From Micromonospora sp. MA102 (GTDB lineage: Bacteria; Actinomycetota; Actinomycetes; Mycobacteriales; Micromonosporaceae), in NCBI RefSeq assembly GCF_025460765.1, contig NZ_JAMWEG010000014.1, positions 1 through 64,000 on the forward strand: 64,000 nt of DNA, written 5' to 3'. Shown in pieces: positions 24,377 through 32,516 of this stretch (position 1 is the first letter of the stretch; the number at the start of each line of letters is the position of its first letter). The translations under genes were made by a program, and so were the position numbers. The notes below the pieces were generated by a model. That model had not been told where the DNA came from. It saw nothing but the letters and a program-made list of their open reading frames with translations, and did not search any database.

Positions 24377-25381
24377 TCAGAACAGCCGGCCCTGCCGGAA
24401 CACCGCCTCCGCGTCGAACGTCGACGAGGCCGGCGCCGGCGCCGGCGGGGGCGGCGGCGGCTTCGGCGCGGCCCGCCTCATGTGCCGCTCCAGGTCGCTC
24501 TCCGGCGTCGGCAGCTCCAGCAGCTGCCGCACCGCCACGATCTGCATGGCCTGCCGCCACGTCGCCTGCATCTCGTCGATCGCCACCTGGCGATCCCGCA
24601 GCGCCTCGTGCATCCACTCGTTCTGCAACCCGTCGCCGCAGCCGACGACCACCCGCCAGCCCAGCCCCCACAGGTGGAAGTTCACCGCGCACAGCGCCGC
24701 CGCCAGCGGGTCCAGGTCGTTCGCCCACCACTCGCACGTCGTCGGGTCGAGCCCGTTCTCCCGCATCGCCTGCGCCGCGCCGAGCAGCATCGTGCCCGTG
24801 CCCGCGCACGGCTCCAGGATCTTCGCGCCCTCCTCCGGGGCGACCATCCGGCCCAGCAGCAGCGTCACGCTCTCCGGCGTCAGGAACTGCCCGATGCCCT
24901 TCTTGCCGCCGTGGCTCTTCATCGTCTGGAGCAGCATCCCCAGCAGGTCCGTGTCGCCCCAGCCGTCCGGCCCGAACCGGCCGAACACGCCGCGCCGCAG
25001 CGCCGCCTGGCCGACCGCGTGCACCGCCCGCTTCGTCGTCTCGTCCGGCTCCTCGTCGATCCAGTACCACAGGTGCTTCGTCCGCGGGTTCAGGTCCGGC
25101 CGCAGCGCCGCGAACTCGCACCACAGCCGCTGCACCAGCAGCCAGAAGCCGTCGTGGTCCAGGCGCTCCGCCGTCTCGGCGAGCCGGTCCAGCTGCTCAG
25201 GGCCCGGCGCCTCCCGGGCCACCAGCGCCAGCGCGGCCACCACGCTCATCGGCACCTCGATCCGCGAGCCGCCGTACCGGCTGTGCCACGCCTCGTCGAC
25301 CGCCTCCGCGATCGCCCGCGCGTGCTCGCGCGGGTCGGCCGGCGCAGCGTTCGCGCGCCGCGCCACCGTCATTGTCGTCAT
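24377..25381 (-). CDS. N6-adenine methylase-like protein (HsdM fold) without a visible catalytic NPP(Y/F)
   Basis: 334 residues. QFLTPESVTLLLGRMV (about 165-180) and the SAM-binding ILEPCAGTGTM (188-198) are hallmarks of type I/HsdM-like DNA methylases. An acidic motif II-like end follows at ANDLDPLA. I cannot find motif IV (D/N-PP-Y/F) after it; the region where it should stand reads GCGDGLQNEWMHEAL. The protein may bind SAM without methylating DNA. The C-terminus is Pro-rich. It starts behind GTTCACGTGGA and GGAGG. Confidence 0.7.
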   Translation of the reverse strand: MTTMTVARRANAAPADPREHARAIAEAVDEAWHSRYGGSRIEVPMSVVAALALVAREAPGPEQLDRLAETAERLDHDGFWLLVQRLWCEFAALRPDLNPRTKHLWYWIDEEPDETTKRAVHAVGQAALRRGVFGRFGPDGWGDTDLLGMLLQTMKSHGGKKGIGQFLTPESVTLLLGRMVAPEEGAKILEPCAGTGTMLLGAAQAMRENGLDPTTCEWWANDLDPLAAALCAVNFHLWGLGWRVVVGCGDGLQNEWMHEALRDRQVAIDEMQATWRQAMQIVAVRQLLELPTPESDLERHMRRAAPKPPPPPPAPAPASSTFDAEAVFRQGRLF

Positions 25382-25389
25382 GCTCTTCC

Positions 25390-25400
25390 TCCACGTGAAC
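25390..25400 (-). promoter_or_regulatory. Start-associated sequence GTTCACGTGGA, site 4
   Basis: Located 9 bp upstream of the methylase-like ATG at 25381 and overlapping its GGAGG. Confidence 0.6.
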
Positions 25401-25431
25401 CTCCGGCGGCCCTCCCGCCGGCGAGAACGGC

Positions 25432-25466
25432 AGCGCCCCCGCAGCCAGCACGGCTGCGGGGGCGCT
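25432..25466 (-). terminator. Strong hairpin terminator
   Basis: Perfect 15-bp arms (25432-25446 and 25452-25466) around a 5-base loop, directly after the stop at 25475. It ends the small gene and isolates the methylase-like gene. Confidence 0.75.
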
Positions 25467-25474
25467 CGCGCGGC

Positions 25475-25756
25475 TCAGACCAGCCGCAGCACCTGCATGT
25501 CGGGCACGCCCACCACCGTCGGGTAGGCCAGGTCGTAGAGGTCCAGCCGCACCATCTCCCCCAGGTCGTCCTTGACCGCCACGGCGGCGGCCTCCTCCAT
25601 CACCCGCGACCAGTCGACGCGCGGCACGCTCTCGTGCCGCCGCTCGGTCAGCGCACCCAGGTCGAACGACACGACGTCGCCGGCCTCCACCTCGGACAGC
25701 GCGACGACCTCCCACTGGTCGGAGGTCGGCTCGGTCTCCATCAGCTCGATGCTCAC
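25475..25756 (-). CDS. Small acidic phage protein, unknown
   Basis: 93 residues from a GTG with GAGAGGGAG upstream. It is acidic, with VVALSEVEAGDVVSFDLGAL in the first half and VRLDLYDLAYPTVVGVPD in the second, which suggests a small beta-barrel. No family is recognised. It is probably in one transcript with the Cys-tailed gene upstream (promoter cassette copy 3). Confidence 0.6.
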   Translation of the reverse strand: MSIELMETEPTSDQWEVVALSEVEAGDVVSFDLGALTERRHESVPRVDWSRVMEEAAAVAVKDDLGEMVRLDLYDLAYPTVVGVPDMQVLRLV

Positions 25757-25786
25757 GGTCAGCTCCCTCTCTCTCGTCTCGCTCGC

Positions 25787-26098
25787 TCAGCACATCCCGC
25801 AGACGCCCGACGCCGGCAGCTCGCAGAAGCAGCTGTCGCACAGCCGCTTCCGCACGGCCGCGATCTCCCGCGCGTTCACCCGCGCCTGCCGCTCCCGCTC
25901 GATCCGCTCGCGCTCGGCCAGCACCCGCGCGTTGTGCTCGCGCACCCGCCGGTTGTGGGCCAGGCGGGCACGCTCCTGCTCCTCCGTCTCGCGCGGGAAC
26001 AGCCCCTCGCCCGAGGCCACGCGCCACCGGATGTTCTCGGTGAACGCCTCCAGGGCGGCGATCGTCGCCTGCATCTCGTAGCTCAGCTCCTTGGCCAT
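25787..26098 (-). CDS. Coiled-coil protein with C-terminal Cys cluster
   Basis: 103 residues from an ATG at 26098 behind GAGGAG. A long highly charged helix (about 30-85, EEQERARLAHNRRVREHN...) is followed by CDSCFC and CGMC, a likely zinc site. It could be a DNA- or RNA-binding scaffold. It is the first gene behind promoter cassette copy 3. Confidence 0.65.
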   Translation of the reverse strand: MAKELSYEMQATIAALEAFTENIRWRVASGEGLFPRETEEQERARLAHNRRVREHNARVLAERERIERERQARVNAREIAAVRKRLCDSCFCELPASGVCGMC

Positions 26099-26132
26099 CG
26101 GGCACTCCTCACGCAGTCGGGGCGGCTTGCTG

Positions 26133-26212
26133 TACAACTTCATTGTATGCGAACGCCAGGCCTGCGTACAAGTTTTATGTACGCCTCGGGCTGTGGAGCG
26201 GGCCACACAACG
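26133..26212 (-). promoter_or_regulatory. Repeated promoter-operator cassette, copy 3
   Basis: -35 TTGTAC (rc of 26166-26171), 18-bp spacer, -10 TACAAT (rc of 26142-26147), with the same two dyads and the same upstream TTGTGTGGCCCGC block as the other copies. Confidence 0.75.
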
Positions 26213-26213
26213 A

Positions 26214-26252
26214 CGACGCCCCCCGCGCCCACGTGGGGCGCGAGGGGCGTCG
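26214..26252 (-). terminator. Strong hairpin terminator
   Basis: Arms at 26214-26230 and 26236-26252 (17 bases, nearly perfect) with a 5-base loop; placed directly between the gene ending at 26264 and promoter cassette copy 3. Confidence 0.75.
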
Positions 26253-26263
26253 GACCGCTCGGC

Positions 26264-26848
26264 TCAGAACGACTGGTTGTACACCTCGTGCGTGTAGCAG
26301 TGCCAGTAGAACTCCTCGTTGGAGAACCCCCGGCACTCGTAGTGCTCGTCCGCCTTCGCCGGCGGCACCTTCGTCACCTCGGCCGCCAGCAGCACCCAGG
26401 TCACCTCGTTCTCGGCGTCCTTCACCCACACCCGGCCGTCGATCACCTGGTCGACCTTGCCGCGGTGCGCCGTGCGGCCCAGCGTCCAGGTCACCTCGTC
26501 GCGCTCGGCCAGCTCGGGCGCCGGCTCCGGCCGGGCCGCCTTCACGCTCTCGGCGACGAGCGCCAGGGCCTGCCGCCGCTCGGCCACCTTCATCAGCGCC
26601 GCGTCGACCGCCGCCGCCTTGTCGCTCACGGCGGCCAGCAGGTCGCCACGCACCGACGTCCGCAGGTCGCCCGCCTTCGCGGTCACCACCGCGTCCTCGG
26701 TCGCCCCGGTGAGCTCGGCGGCGTGCCGCGCCAGCTCCCGCTCGGCCTCCACCACCGCCCGCGCCAGCTGGGCGATCAGGCCCCACTGGTCGGCGGCCTC
26801 GGCCTCGACGCCGAACTGTGCGGCCAGCTCGTTGACCCGCTCCTGCAT
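26264..26848 (-). CDS. Helical phage protein with C-terminal SH3-like segment
   Basis: 194 residues from the ATG at 26848, which has AGGAGG 8 bp upstream; ATGs at 26866 and further up lack such a site. Residues 1-115 are mostly long helices rich in Ala/Glu, and the last 80 residues are beta-rich (DEVTWTLGRTAHRGKVDQVIDGRVWVKDAENEV-like). It ends with several aromatic residues and HC. No known domain is certain. It is a single-gene unit behind cassette copy 4. Confidence 0.65.
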   Translation of the reverse strand: MQERVNELAAQFGVEAEAADQWGLIAQLARAVVEAERELARHAAELTGATEDAVVTAKAGDLRTSVRGDLLAAVSDKAAAVDAALMKVAERRQALALVAESVKAARPEPAPELAERDEVTWTLGRTAHRGKVDQVIDGRVWVKDAENEVTWVLLAAEVTKVPPAKADEHYECRGFSNEEFYWHCYTHEVYNQSF

Positions 26849-26881
26849 CTCTTTGTCCTCCTGCATAGGTGGCGCGTTGCG

Positions 26882-26960
26882 TACATATTCATTGTATGCG
26901 AGTTTCAGCCTCGCGTACAAATTTTATGTACGCTCCGGGCCGTGGGGCGGGTCACACAAA
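26882..26960 (-). promoter_or_regulatory. Repeated promoter-operator cassette, copy 4
   Basis: -35 TTGTAC (rc of 26915-26920), 18-bp spacer, -10 TACAAT (rc of 26891-26896). The dyads CGTACA/TGTACG and TACATATTCATTGTA are both present. It drives the gene at 26264-26848. Confidence 0.75.
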
Positions 26961-26962
26961 AG

Positions 26963-27007
26963 GCGCCGCCCCACCTGGCACGGGGAAGAAACCAGGTGGG
27001 GCGGCGC
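26963..27007 (-). terminator. Strong hairpin terminator
   Basis: Perfect 16-bp arms (26963-26978 and 26992-27007) with a 13-base loop just after the stop at 27030; it closes the capsid-side transcript before cassette copy 4. Confidence 0.75.
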
Positions 27008-27029
27008 GGCCCAGGACGAGGGGTACCGG

Positions 27030-27365
27030 TCAGCTCCGCGAGCTGCGCGACGACCGGGACGCCTTCGCCGGCGGCTGGGAGGAACCGTCCGCCGACTTGG
27101 CGTCCGCCCCGGACCCGTCGGCCCCGGCGTCAGCCGACGTGCCCTGCGCGGTGACCTCAGCCTCCGCGGGAGCCTCCACACGCTGCCGGCCGTCGCCGGA
27201 GTTCAGCACCTTGTCCGCCAGGTCGTCCGGCACGTCGAACGCCAGCCCCACCGGGCCGTCCGTCGTCGTCCGCACCTCGAAGCGGCGCTCCTCGCCGGCC
27301 GCCTCCAGCAGCTCCTTCGCGAGGACCTGAGCGTCCGCGCGGTCCTTCGGGTAGATCAGCGCCAT
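27030..27365 (-). CDS. Small head-module protein with disordered tail
   Basis: 111 residues. A folded first half (MALIYPKDRADAQVLAKELL...FEVRTTTDGPVGLAFDVPD) is followed by an Ala/Ser/Gly/Asp tail ending in SRSSRSSRS. ATG start with GGAGGG upstream, 9 bp after the preceding gene. Position after the capsid suggests a minor head or decoration protein. Confidence 0.65.
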   Translation of the reverse strand: MALIYPKDRADAQVLAKELLEAAGEERRFEVRTTTDGPVGLAFDVPDDLADKVLNSGDGRQRVEAPAEAEVTAQGTSADAGADGSGADAKSADGSSQPPAKASRSSRSSRS

Positions 27366-27374
27366 GTCACCCTC

Positions 27375-28202
27375 CTACGCCGGCACGCCCGGCAGCTTGA
27401 CCTTCACCGCCGCCGTCGTGCAGCTCCACCCCACCGTGTAGAACCGCTCCGCGACGGCGAACACCTCGTTGTGCTTGCGGTCCAGGGCCTCCGGCAGCTT
27501 CGGCAGGAACACCATCGACCGCCGCACCATCACCGGCCCCGTCGCGTACAGCCACGCCTCGTCGTCACCCGGCGCGGCGCCACCCGGGCCCACACCGGTC
27601 GTCTGCGCGAACACGACCGGGTCGCCCAGCGGGGCCACCATGCGCGGACCCTCGACCCGCGTCAGGCCCTTGCCCACGAACCACCCGGCCGTCCACCTCG
27701 GAGCCCACACCGCGCCGAGCACCCCGGCCCGGTCGGCGATGTGCGCCTCCAGCCGGCCGACGCCCTCCTCCAGCGGCACCGGCGCCACGTCCGAGCCCGC
27801 CAGGACCTCCGTGCCGGCCGCCGCCAGGAACTCCTCGCTCCCGGCCTCGCCGGTCCACACGTAGTGCTCCAGCGACTGCTGCTCGACCTGGCCCATCGCC
27901 CGCCGCGCCCGGTCGATCAGGTCCGGCCGGGCCACCGACCGGCCGGTCAGGCCGGCGTACAGCCGGATCACCGCCGACTTCACCGACGGCACCCCGTCCG
28001 GCACCGCCATCGGCGCGCGGTCCGGGTCCGAGGCCGCCGCCACGCTCGTCGGCGCGGGCGCGTCGACGCACAGCGGCTCCCACTCCACGCCGGCCTGGAA
28101 CTCGCGCTGGTCGGCCGGGTCGACCACGACCGCCGCCGCGAACAGCCCGAAGCGGTACGGCGTCGTCGCCGGAGCGTCCACATACACCAGGGGCTGCGTC
28201 AC
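27375..28202 (-). CDS. Phage head-module protein (capsid-adjacent)
   Basis: 275 residues from GTG with AGGAGG upstream. It has an alpha/beta composition, with VYVDAPATTPYRFGLFAAA at the start. The end, VMVRRSMVFLPKLPEALDRKHNEVFAVAERFYTVGW-like, resembles the conserved end of structural proteins found right after actinophage capsid genes. Its role could be capsid assembly or a minor head component. No enzymatic motif is seen. Confidence 0.65.
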   Translation of the reverse strand: MTQPLVYVDAPATTPYRFGLFAAAVVVDPADQREFQAGVEWEPLCVDAPAPTSVAAASDPDRAPMAVPDGVPSVKSAVIRLYAGLTGRSVARPDLIDRARRAMGQVEQQSLEHYVWTGEAGSEEFLAAAGTEVLAGSDVAPVPLEEGVGRLEAHIADRAGVLGAVWAPRWTAGWFVGKGLTRVEGPRMVAPLGDPVVFAQTTGVGPGGAAPGDDEAWLYATGPVMVRRSMVFLPKLPEALDRKHNEVFAVAERFYTVGWSCTTAAVKVKLPGVPA

Positions 28203-28267
28203 CCGTCACCTCCTCCTGCGGCTGGGGGCCGCGCCCGGGCGGACGCGGCCCCGTCCAAACGGGTAGC

Positions 28268-29977
28268 TCAGACCGCGGAGCAGTCGAAGGCGACGGTCGA
28301 CCCGGTCACGCCGGTCGGGCACAGCGGCACCGACACCTTGTACGACACGAAGCACCGCTTCACCAGCAGCGTCGCCTGCTCGGTGAACAGCGCGATGTAC
28401 TCGTTGTCCTTCAGCTTCGTGCTGTCGTAGACCGCCGACAGGTCGATGATCGGCTTGGAGCCCTTCACCCACGTGCCCGGCGCGTAGATCAACAGGTCCG
28501 CGGTCCCCGGCCACTGGCCCGGGGCGGCGCTGCCGCCGAACCCGTTGCCGCCCGCGTCCGCGTACCCGTCCTGCCAGTCGTAGACAAACTGCGGCCGCAG
28601 GTGCCGCCGGGTGAACCACGCCGTGATCTGCTCATCGGTCACGTCGAGGTAGTTCACCCCGGCCCGGCGCGACATGTCCGCCCGGATCCAGTCGATCAGC
28701 CACAGCGGCGCCACGCACTCCAGCAGCTGCCGCCGGCTCAGCCGGTAGCGGTACCGGTAGTCCGTCGTTGCGAGGGAGATCGCGCCGAGCAGCGCGGTCG
28801 TCGTCTCGTCGCCGTCGACGTCGCCGCCGAGGGTCAGCGCGAACTGCGTCGACTGTGCCGGGGCGGTGGCCATCCGCTGAATCAGCCGCGCGTTGATCTT
28901 GTGCTCGTGGGCGGTCAGCGCCCGCCGCACCACGTCCCGGGTCAGCTCAGGCCACACCGCGTTCTGCACGATGTCCTGCTCGATCTGCACCCCGTCCACC
29001 TCGAGGCGCGTCTCGGCCCAGTTCACAGTCGGCACCCGGTACGAGGACTTCTCCACCCCCGCGGTGCTGTCGGCCTCGGTCTGCACGAAGCCGATCCCCG
29101 AATACAGGTCGCGGAAGTCGAGATTGGCCGGCACCTTGATACCGCCGCCGCGCGGGACTGTGATGCCCGGAAGGTCCAGCAGGCCCTCGGTCGTCTCCAG
29201 GCCCTCGCACAGCTCCCACAGCGTCTCCGACGGGGCGCCCCAGCCGCCGGCCGCGACGAGGTTGCCGCCCGACAGCCGCGACTCCGACGCTGCCAGCTCC
29301 ACCAGCTCCATGTCGGTGAGGCCCCTGCCCCCGGCGACGAGCGCCTGGTCGACAGGCAGCTCCACCCGGGCCACGTTCTGCTTGATGCGGGTGGCGACCC
29401 CCACTCCACGCGGGAAGCCGGCGAACTTGTCGTCGAACGCCGACGCGACCTCCGACACAGAGGAGAACACGTGCCCGTGCGGCACGTTCGGTACGTCGGC
29501 CGCGGCCTTGATGACTGCCGACTTGCCGGCGCTGGTCATCTTCGGCTTCGGCTGCCGGCGGGCCGCGCGGCGAGCCAGCGACGCGACGACCGGCGTCGGC
29601 TGCTGCTGCGCCGGCTCCTCGGCCGGCGCCTCCTCGGTTGGCGTCTCCTCGGTTGGCGTCTCCTCGGCCGGCTCCTCCTCGGCTTCGCCGCCGTCGCCCT
29701 CGTCACCGTCGCCATCGCCGCCCACCGGAGCGCCGTGCACCGTCGCGGTCAGGTCGTCCAGCTCGGAGGCGACCTGCTCGGCCGCCTGCTCGATCCGCGC
29801 CTGCTCGGTACGCACCGACTGCACGAACGCGGCCAGCTCCCGCAGCCGGGCGAGGCCATCGGCGTCCAGGGCCGGGTCATCTCGCAGGGCGTCGAACGCG
29901 GCAACGGCCTGGCTCTCCAGCTCGGTCAGCGCGTCGAGATCGAGCCCGTCCAGGCTCGGAGGGATCTGAAAGTCCAC
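28268..29977 (-). CDS. Major capsid protein with N-terminal scaffold-like extension
   Basis: 569 residues from GTG. Residues 1-80 are coiled-coil-like (helical, acidic). About 85-135 hold acidic TEETP/AEEP repeats, and the basic RRAARRQPKP segment probably marks the end of a removable scaffold (delta) domain. The rest fits an HK97-type shell protein: SETLWELCEG...TVPRGGGIKVP, then a central domain and the conserved-looking YNEYIALFTEQ-type end (DNEYIALFTEQATLLVKRC). A protease for its maturation lies upstream (MuF/protease fusion). Confidence 0.8.
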   Translation of the reverse strand: MDFQIPPSLDGLDLDALTELESQAVAAFDALRDDPALDADGLARLRELAAFVQSVRTEQARIEQAAEQVASELDDLTATVHGAPVGGDGDGDEGDGGEAEEEPAEETPTEETPTEEAPAEEPAQQQPTPVVASLARRAARRQPKPKMTSAGKSAVIKAAADVPNVPHGHVFSSVSEVASAFDDKFAGFPRGVGVATRIKQNVARVELPVDQALVAGGRGLTDMELVELAASESRLSGGNLVAAGGWGAPSETLWELCEGLETTEGLLDLPGITVPRGGGIKVPANLDFRDLYSGIGFVQTEADSTAGVEKSSYRVPTVNWAETRLEVDGVQIEQDIVQNAVWPELTRDVVRRALTAHEHKINARLIQRMATAPAQSTQFALTLGGDVDGDETTTALLGAISLATTDYRYRYRLSRRQLLECVAPLWLIDWIRADMSRRAGVNYLDVTDEQITAWFTRRHLRPQFVYDWQDGYADAGGNGFGGSAAPGQWPGTADLLIYAPGTWVKGSKPIIDLSAVYDSTKLKDNEYIALFTEQATLLVKRCFVSYKVSVPLCPTGVTGSTVAFDCSAV

Positions 29978-30333
29978 CGTCAGCTCCTCAGCACGGTAGG
30001 GATCTCATCCCCGACCGGCCCGCAGCCAGCATCGGCAGTACCGGCACAGCGTAACGTAGCGGCGAGCTGGTTCCGATCAAGGCAGCTCGGGTTGCACGAT
30101 GGTGAGAGACCAGTACCTGAGGACGGCCGGCGGCTGCCGGGTCCCCGGGGCAGCGAGGACCGATTGCTTGGTCAACGGAGCCGACCAGTCTCAACAGCCA
30201 ACAAAGGCACGGACAGTGAGCCATTTTCATCCTGCACGGCACTCGGCTCCGACGCGGCGCAGAACGAGGATGGCCCGCACGATCGCGGTGGTGCGGTGGG
30301 CAACAGCGTGCCTCGTCCGAATAGGCTTCGGCG
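29978..30333. other. Intergenic stretch with capsid leader element
   Basis: No gene is supported here. The part next to the capsid gene carries the 16-bp element (30015-30030) shared with the major tail leader and a TACGCT hexamer about 30 bp further. The remaining 270 bp mark the left edge of the accessory insertion and show nothing clear. Confidence 0.5.
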
Positions 30334-30852
30334 GTGGATCAGGTACGCCGTGCTGTCGTTTTCGCCGATCATGCCCAGTTTTACGTCCAGGATGTCGATG
30401 GACAGGTCGCGGCCGAGGAAGACGAGGACTACGACTGGCCGGAGGCGTGGTCGGACGAGGCGGTCGAGGTATGGCGCATCGGCCTGGACGGCCCATGTTC
30501 GATTGCGATCGGCACGGCCCGTAGCGACCACGTCGAGACGGCCCTGCAGGTGCACCACGCCTGCCCGCCGTTGCTGGCTGATGCCGAGCACGTCGTGGAG
30601 GCGGATCTCACCGTGCCGAGCGGCGTCGTACACGTCTTTGGATGCATGGAGCTACCCGGGCCGCAGCACCGTGTCGAGATCCCGGCCGGGCAGTACCGGA
30701 TCCGAGTCTCGCACCTGCCGTCGGGCCCGCCCGCAGCGCCGACACTGGCGTATTCGATCGAACCGGGTCCGCACTTCGACTACCACCTGGACCTGTGGCC
30801 GTGCGCTGAAGCGACCGGCGTCGCAGTCATCCGGCGCGGAAGAGCTGCGTGA
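30334..30852 (+). CDS. Hypothetical accessory protein
   Basis: 172 residues from GTG. It starts with VRRAVVFADHAQFYVQDVD, continues with an acidic segment, then a beta-rich body (CSIAIGTARSDHVETALQVH, PGPQHRVEIPAGQYRIRVSHL). The composition resembles single-domain immunity-type proteins common in actinomycetes, but no family is certain. It is opposite in strand to the phage genes and lies at the left edge of a small cargo insertion. Confidence 0.6.
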   Translation: MDQVRRAVVFADHAQFYVQDVDGQVAAEEDEDYDWPEAWSDEAVEVWRIGLDGPCSIAIGTARSDHVETALQVHHACPPLLADAEHVVEADLTVPSGVVHVFGCMELPGPQHRVEIPAGQYRIRVSHLPSGPPAAPTLAYSIEPGPHFDYHLDLWPCAEATGVAVIRRGRAA

Positions 30853-30985
30853 CTGGCGCGGCAGAGGTGAGGCAGGACTACTGACGACCTTCAAGATCCT
30901 GCGCGACTACCGCCGCGCCGCCCACACATTGACCGACACCGCTTCCGGCATCGCCCACCTCCACAACATCATCCTGGCGGGGTGA
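30850..30985 (+). pseudogene. Possible transposase C-terminal remnant
   Basis: The last 45 codons before the TGA at 30983 read ...LLTTFKILRDYRRAAHTLTDTASGIAHLHNIILAG in two overlapping pieces. This resembles the C-terminal ends of DDE transposases of actinomycete insertion sequences. No start codon or upstream catalytic part is present, and no inverted repeat was found, so it would be a fragment left at the edge of the insertion. Confidence 0.4.
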
Positions 30986-31034
30986 CACCAGCACCGGGGC
31001 CGGACAACGCCTTCACCGAGTTACGAGACGTCCC

Positions 31035-31310
31035 TTAGTCACCCTCCTGGGACGCTTGGTCCCAGCGGCGCGCCCTGTGTCGAAGCCAAGCGGCGAGCGC
31101 AACAAATGCCAATCCCCAGCCTGCCCCGCCGTCATCCGCCTGCCAGATCACAACGGCGTAGAACAGTTGGTAGACCGCCCAGGCGTTGAGCACCCAAGCC
31201 CTGACTCGCATGTTTCCCGGGTTGGTCTTGCCGAGAATGGTTAGGGCAAACAAGAAGGCCGCCCAGCCGAAACCGGTAACGATTGCAACGTCGTCCTGGA
31301 AGTCGTGCAC
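31035..31310 (-). CDS. Small membrane protein
   Basis: About 91 residues from a GTG at 31310 (longer forms are possible). Three hydrophobic helices are seen: VAIVTGFGWAAFLFALTIL, AWVLNAWAVYQLFYAVVIW and GWGLAFVALAAWL, with a charged C-terminus. No family is recognised. It sits in the accessory block beside the DUF2625 gene. Confidence 0.55.
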   Translation of the reverse strand: MHDFQDDVAIVTGFGWAAFLFALTILGKTNPGNMRVRAWVLNAWAVYQLFYAVVIWQADDGGAGWGLAFVALAAWLRHRARRWDQASQEGD

Positions 31311-31517
31311 TTCGGTGTAAGTCCCTCTGCCCGCTTGACGATGTGCGCGACCGGGGCGGTCGCTCCTGGCCCTTCTCCCTCCGGGAGGCGTCAGCGTAGC
31401 CGGCTCCAAAGTGGTGTTTCACCCCTGAGAGCCCGGTCATCCGCGACGTCCAGGCGCTCAGCGACCCGCGGTTGCTCACGCATCGTCATGGGGCCTCGAC
31501 GAGCCGCGTGCCGCTCA

Positions 31518-31537
31518 GCGGCAGATGAGTGCGTTCA
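31518..31537. repeat. 20-nt accessory-cassette repeat, copy 1
   Basis: Identical to 32315-32334 except for one base (T/C). A weaker core (CGGCAGATG) recurs at 33237. The copies stand about 100-210 bp upstream of three consecutive minus-strand accessory genes. Confidence 0.5.
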
Positions 31538-31591
31538 TCTGAGGATTGGTTGCGGATCAGGCTGGAGGGGCGAAGCTGTCATCCGGCTCGA

Positions 31592-32218
31592 TTACCCGTC
31601 GCTGATCTGTGCCAACATCTCGGACATCGGTACCGGCCGGCGGGACGCCGTGCTGAGATCCTTGCCTTCGCGGGTCCACAGTGGTGGCCAAGTGTGGATA
31701 GCTTGGTCGAGCCCGCAGGCCGCAACCTCGTCGGTCCATCCGGACCAGCGCAACTCCTCGTAGAAGCCGGTGACGCCTCCGCCCAGCATCGCCGCCAGCC
31801 ACTGGCCGTAGCTGACCTCACAGTCCTCCCAGCGCAGGGTGTCCGGGGCGAAGTACCGGATTGTCGGTGTCGCTTCGGCCGGGGCCACCCAGGCGAACTG
31901 CCCGCCCAAGACGTCCTGTGCCACAACGATTCCGCCGCCGATGCCTTCGTTGATCTCACCGAGACTCGCCAGACGGCGCTGCTCGTTGCCCGATCCCAGG
32001 ACACGAAGCCAACCGTGATCGATCACTAGGCCACCGCAACGGTGGACCACGGCGCCCAGCCAAGATCGGCTGGTCACCTGCAACCGCAGCAGCTCCGCGT
32101 CGGCCTGGCGCGCATCGGCGGCCAGCACCTCCACCGGATATGGCGCAGCGGCTACAGCCGCCTCCACCTCCGGCCACGCCGGATCATCGCTCTCGACTAG
32201 CTCGATCAACGAACGCAC
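31592..32218 (-). CDS. DUF2625 family protein
   Basis: 208 residues. It starts RSLIELVESDDPAWPEVE, has central GGLVIDHGWLRVLGSG and GGGIVVAQDVLGGQFAW, and the diagnostic FYEELRWSGWTDEV near 150-163. These match DUF2625, a bacterial family of unknown function often found near immunity or accessory genes. ATG start; one unit of the 20-nt repeat lies about 100 bp upstream. Confidence 0.75.
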   Translation of the reverse strand: MRSLIELVESDDPAWPEVEAAVAAAPYPVEVLAADARQADAELLRLQVTSRSWLGAVVHRCGGLVIDHGWLRVLGSGNEQRRLASLGEINEGIGGGIVVAQDVLGGQFAWVAPAEATPTIRYFAPDTLRWEDCEVSYGQWLAAMLGGGVTGFYEELRWSGWTDEVAACGLDQAIHTWPPLWTREGKDLSTASRRPVPMSEMLAQISDG

Positions 32219-32314
32219 TCGCGGACCCTATCTCGGCCCAGATCGCCGCACACCATTCGGCACGACCGGACGCCGACCCGACCGAGCATCGTGACGTTGC
32301 GTAGCGCGCGACTC

Positions 32315-32334
32315 GCGGCAGATGAGTGCGCTCA
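32315..32334. repeat. 20-nt accessory-cassette repeat, copy 2
   Basis: Differs from copy 1 at one position; located 97 bp upstream of the DUF2625 start. The rest of 32219-32516 holds no gene that I can support. Confidence 0.5.
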
Positions 32335-32516
32335 GGCTGCTATCGAGCACCTGGCGAGCCGCCTGCAGCGTTCCGGCACGGTGTTGCGGCGCCTGGCCGC
32401 GATCGCCCGCGACTACGGCTGTGCCGGTCACCGTCCGCGCCCTCGCCGACCTGGCCCCGGTCGCCGAGTGGACGGCCGGCCCCCGCGACATCCCATGGTC
32501 ATCGGCGCGGGCCCAG

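Noticed and set aside
29580..29700. Short direct repeats of about 18 bp in the capsid gene
   Set aside because: They encode the TEETP/AEEP repeats of the scaffold-like part and are explained by the protein.
28601..30850. Plus-strand frame running from the capsid gene into the accessory block
   Set aside because: The part over the capsid is an antisense shadow; only the end resembles a transposase fragment and is listed as such.
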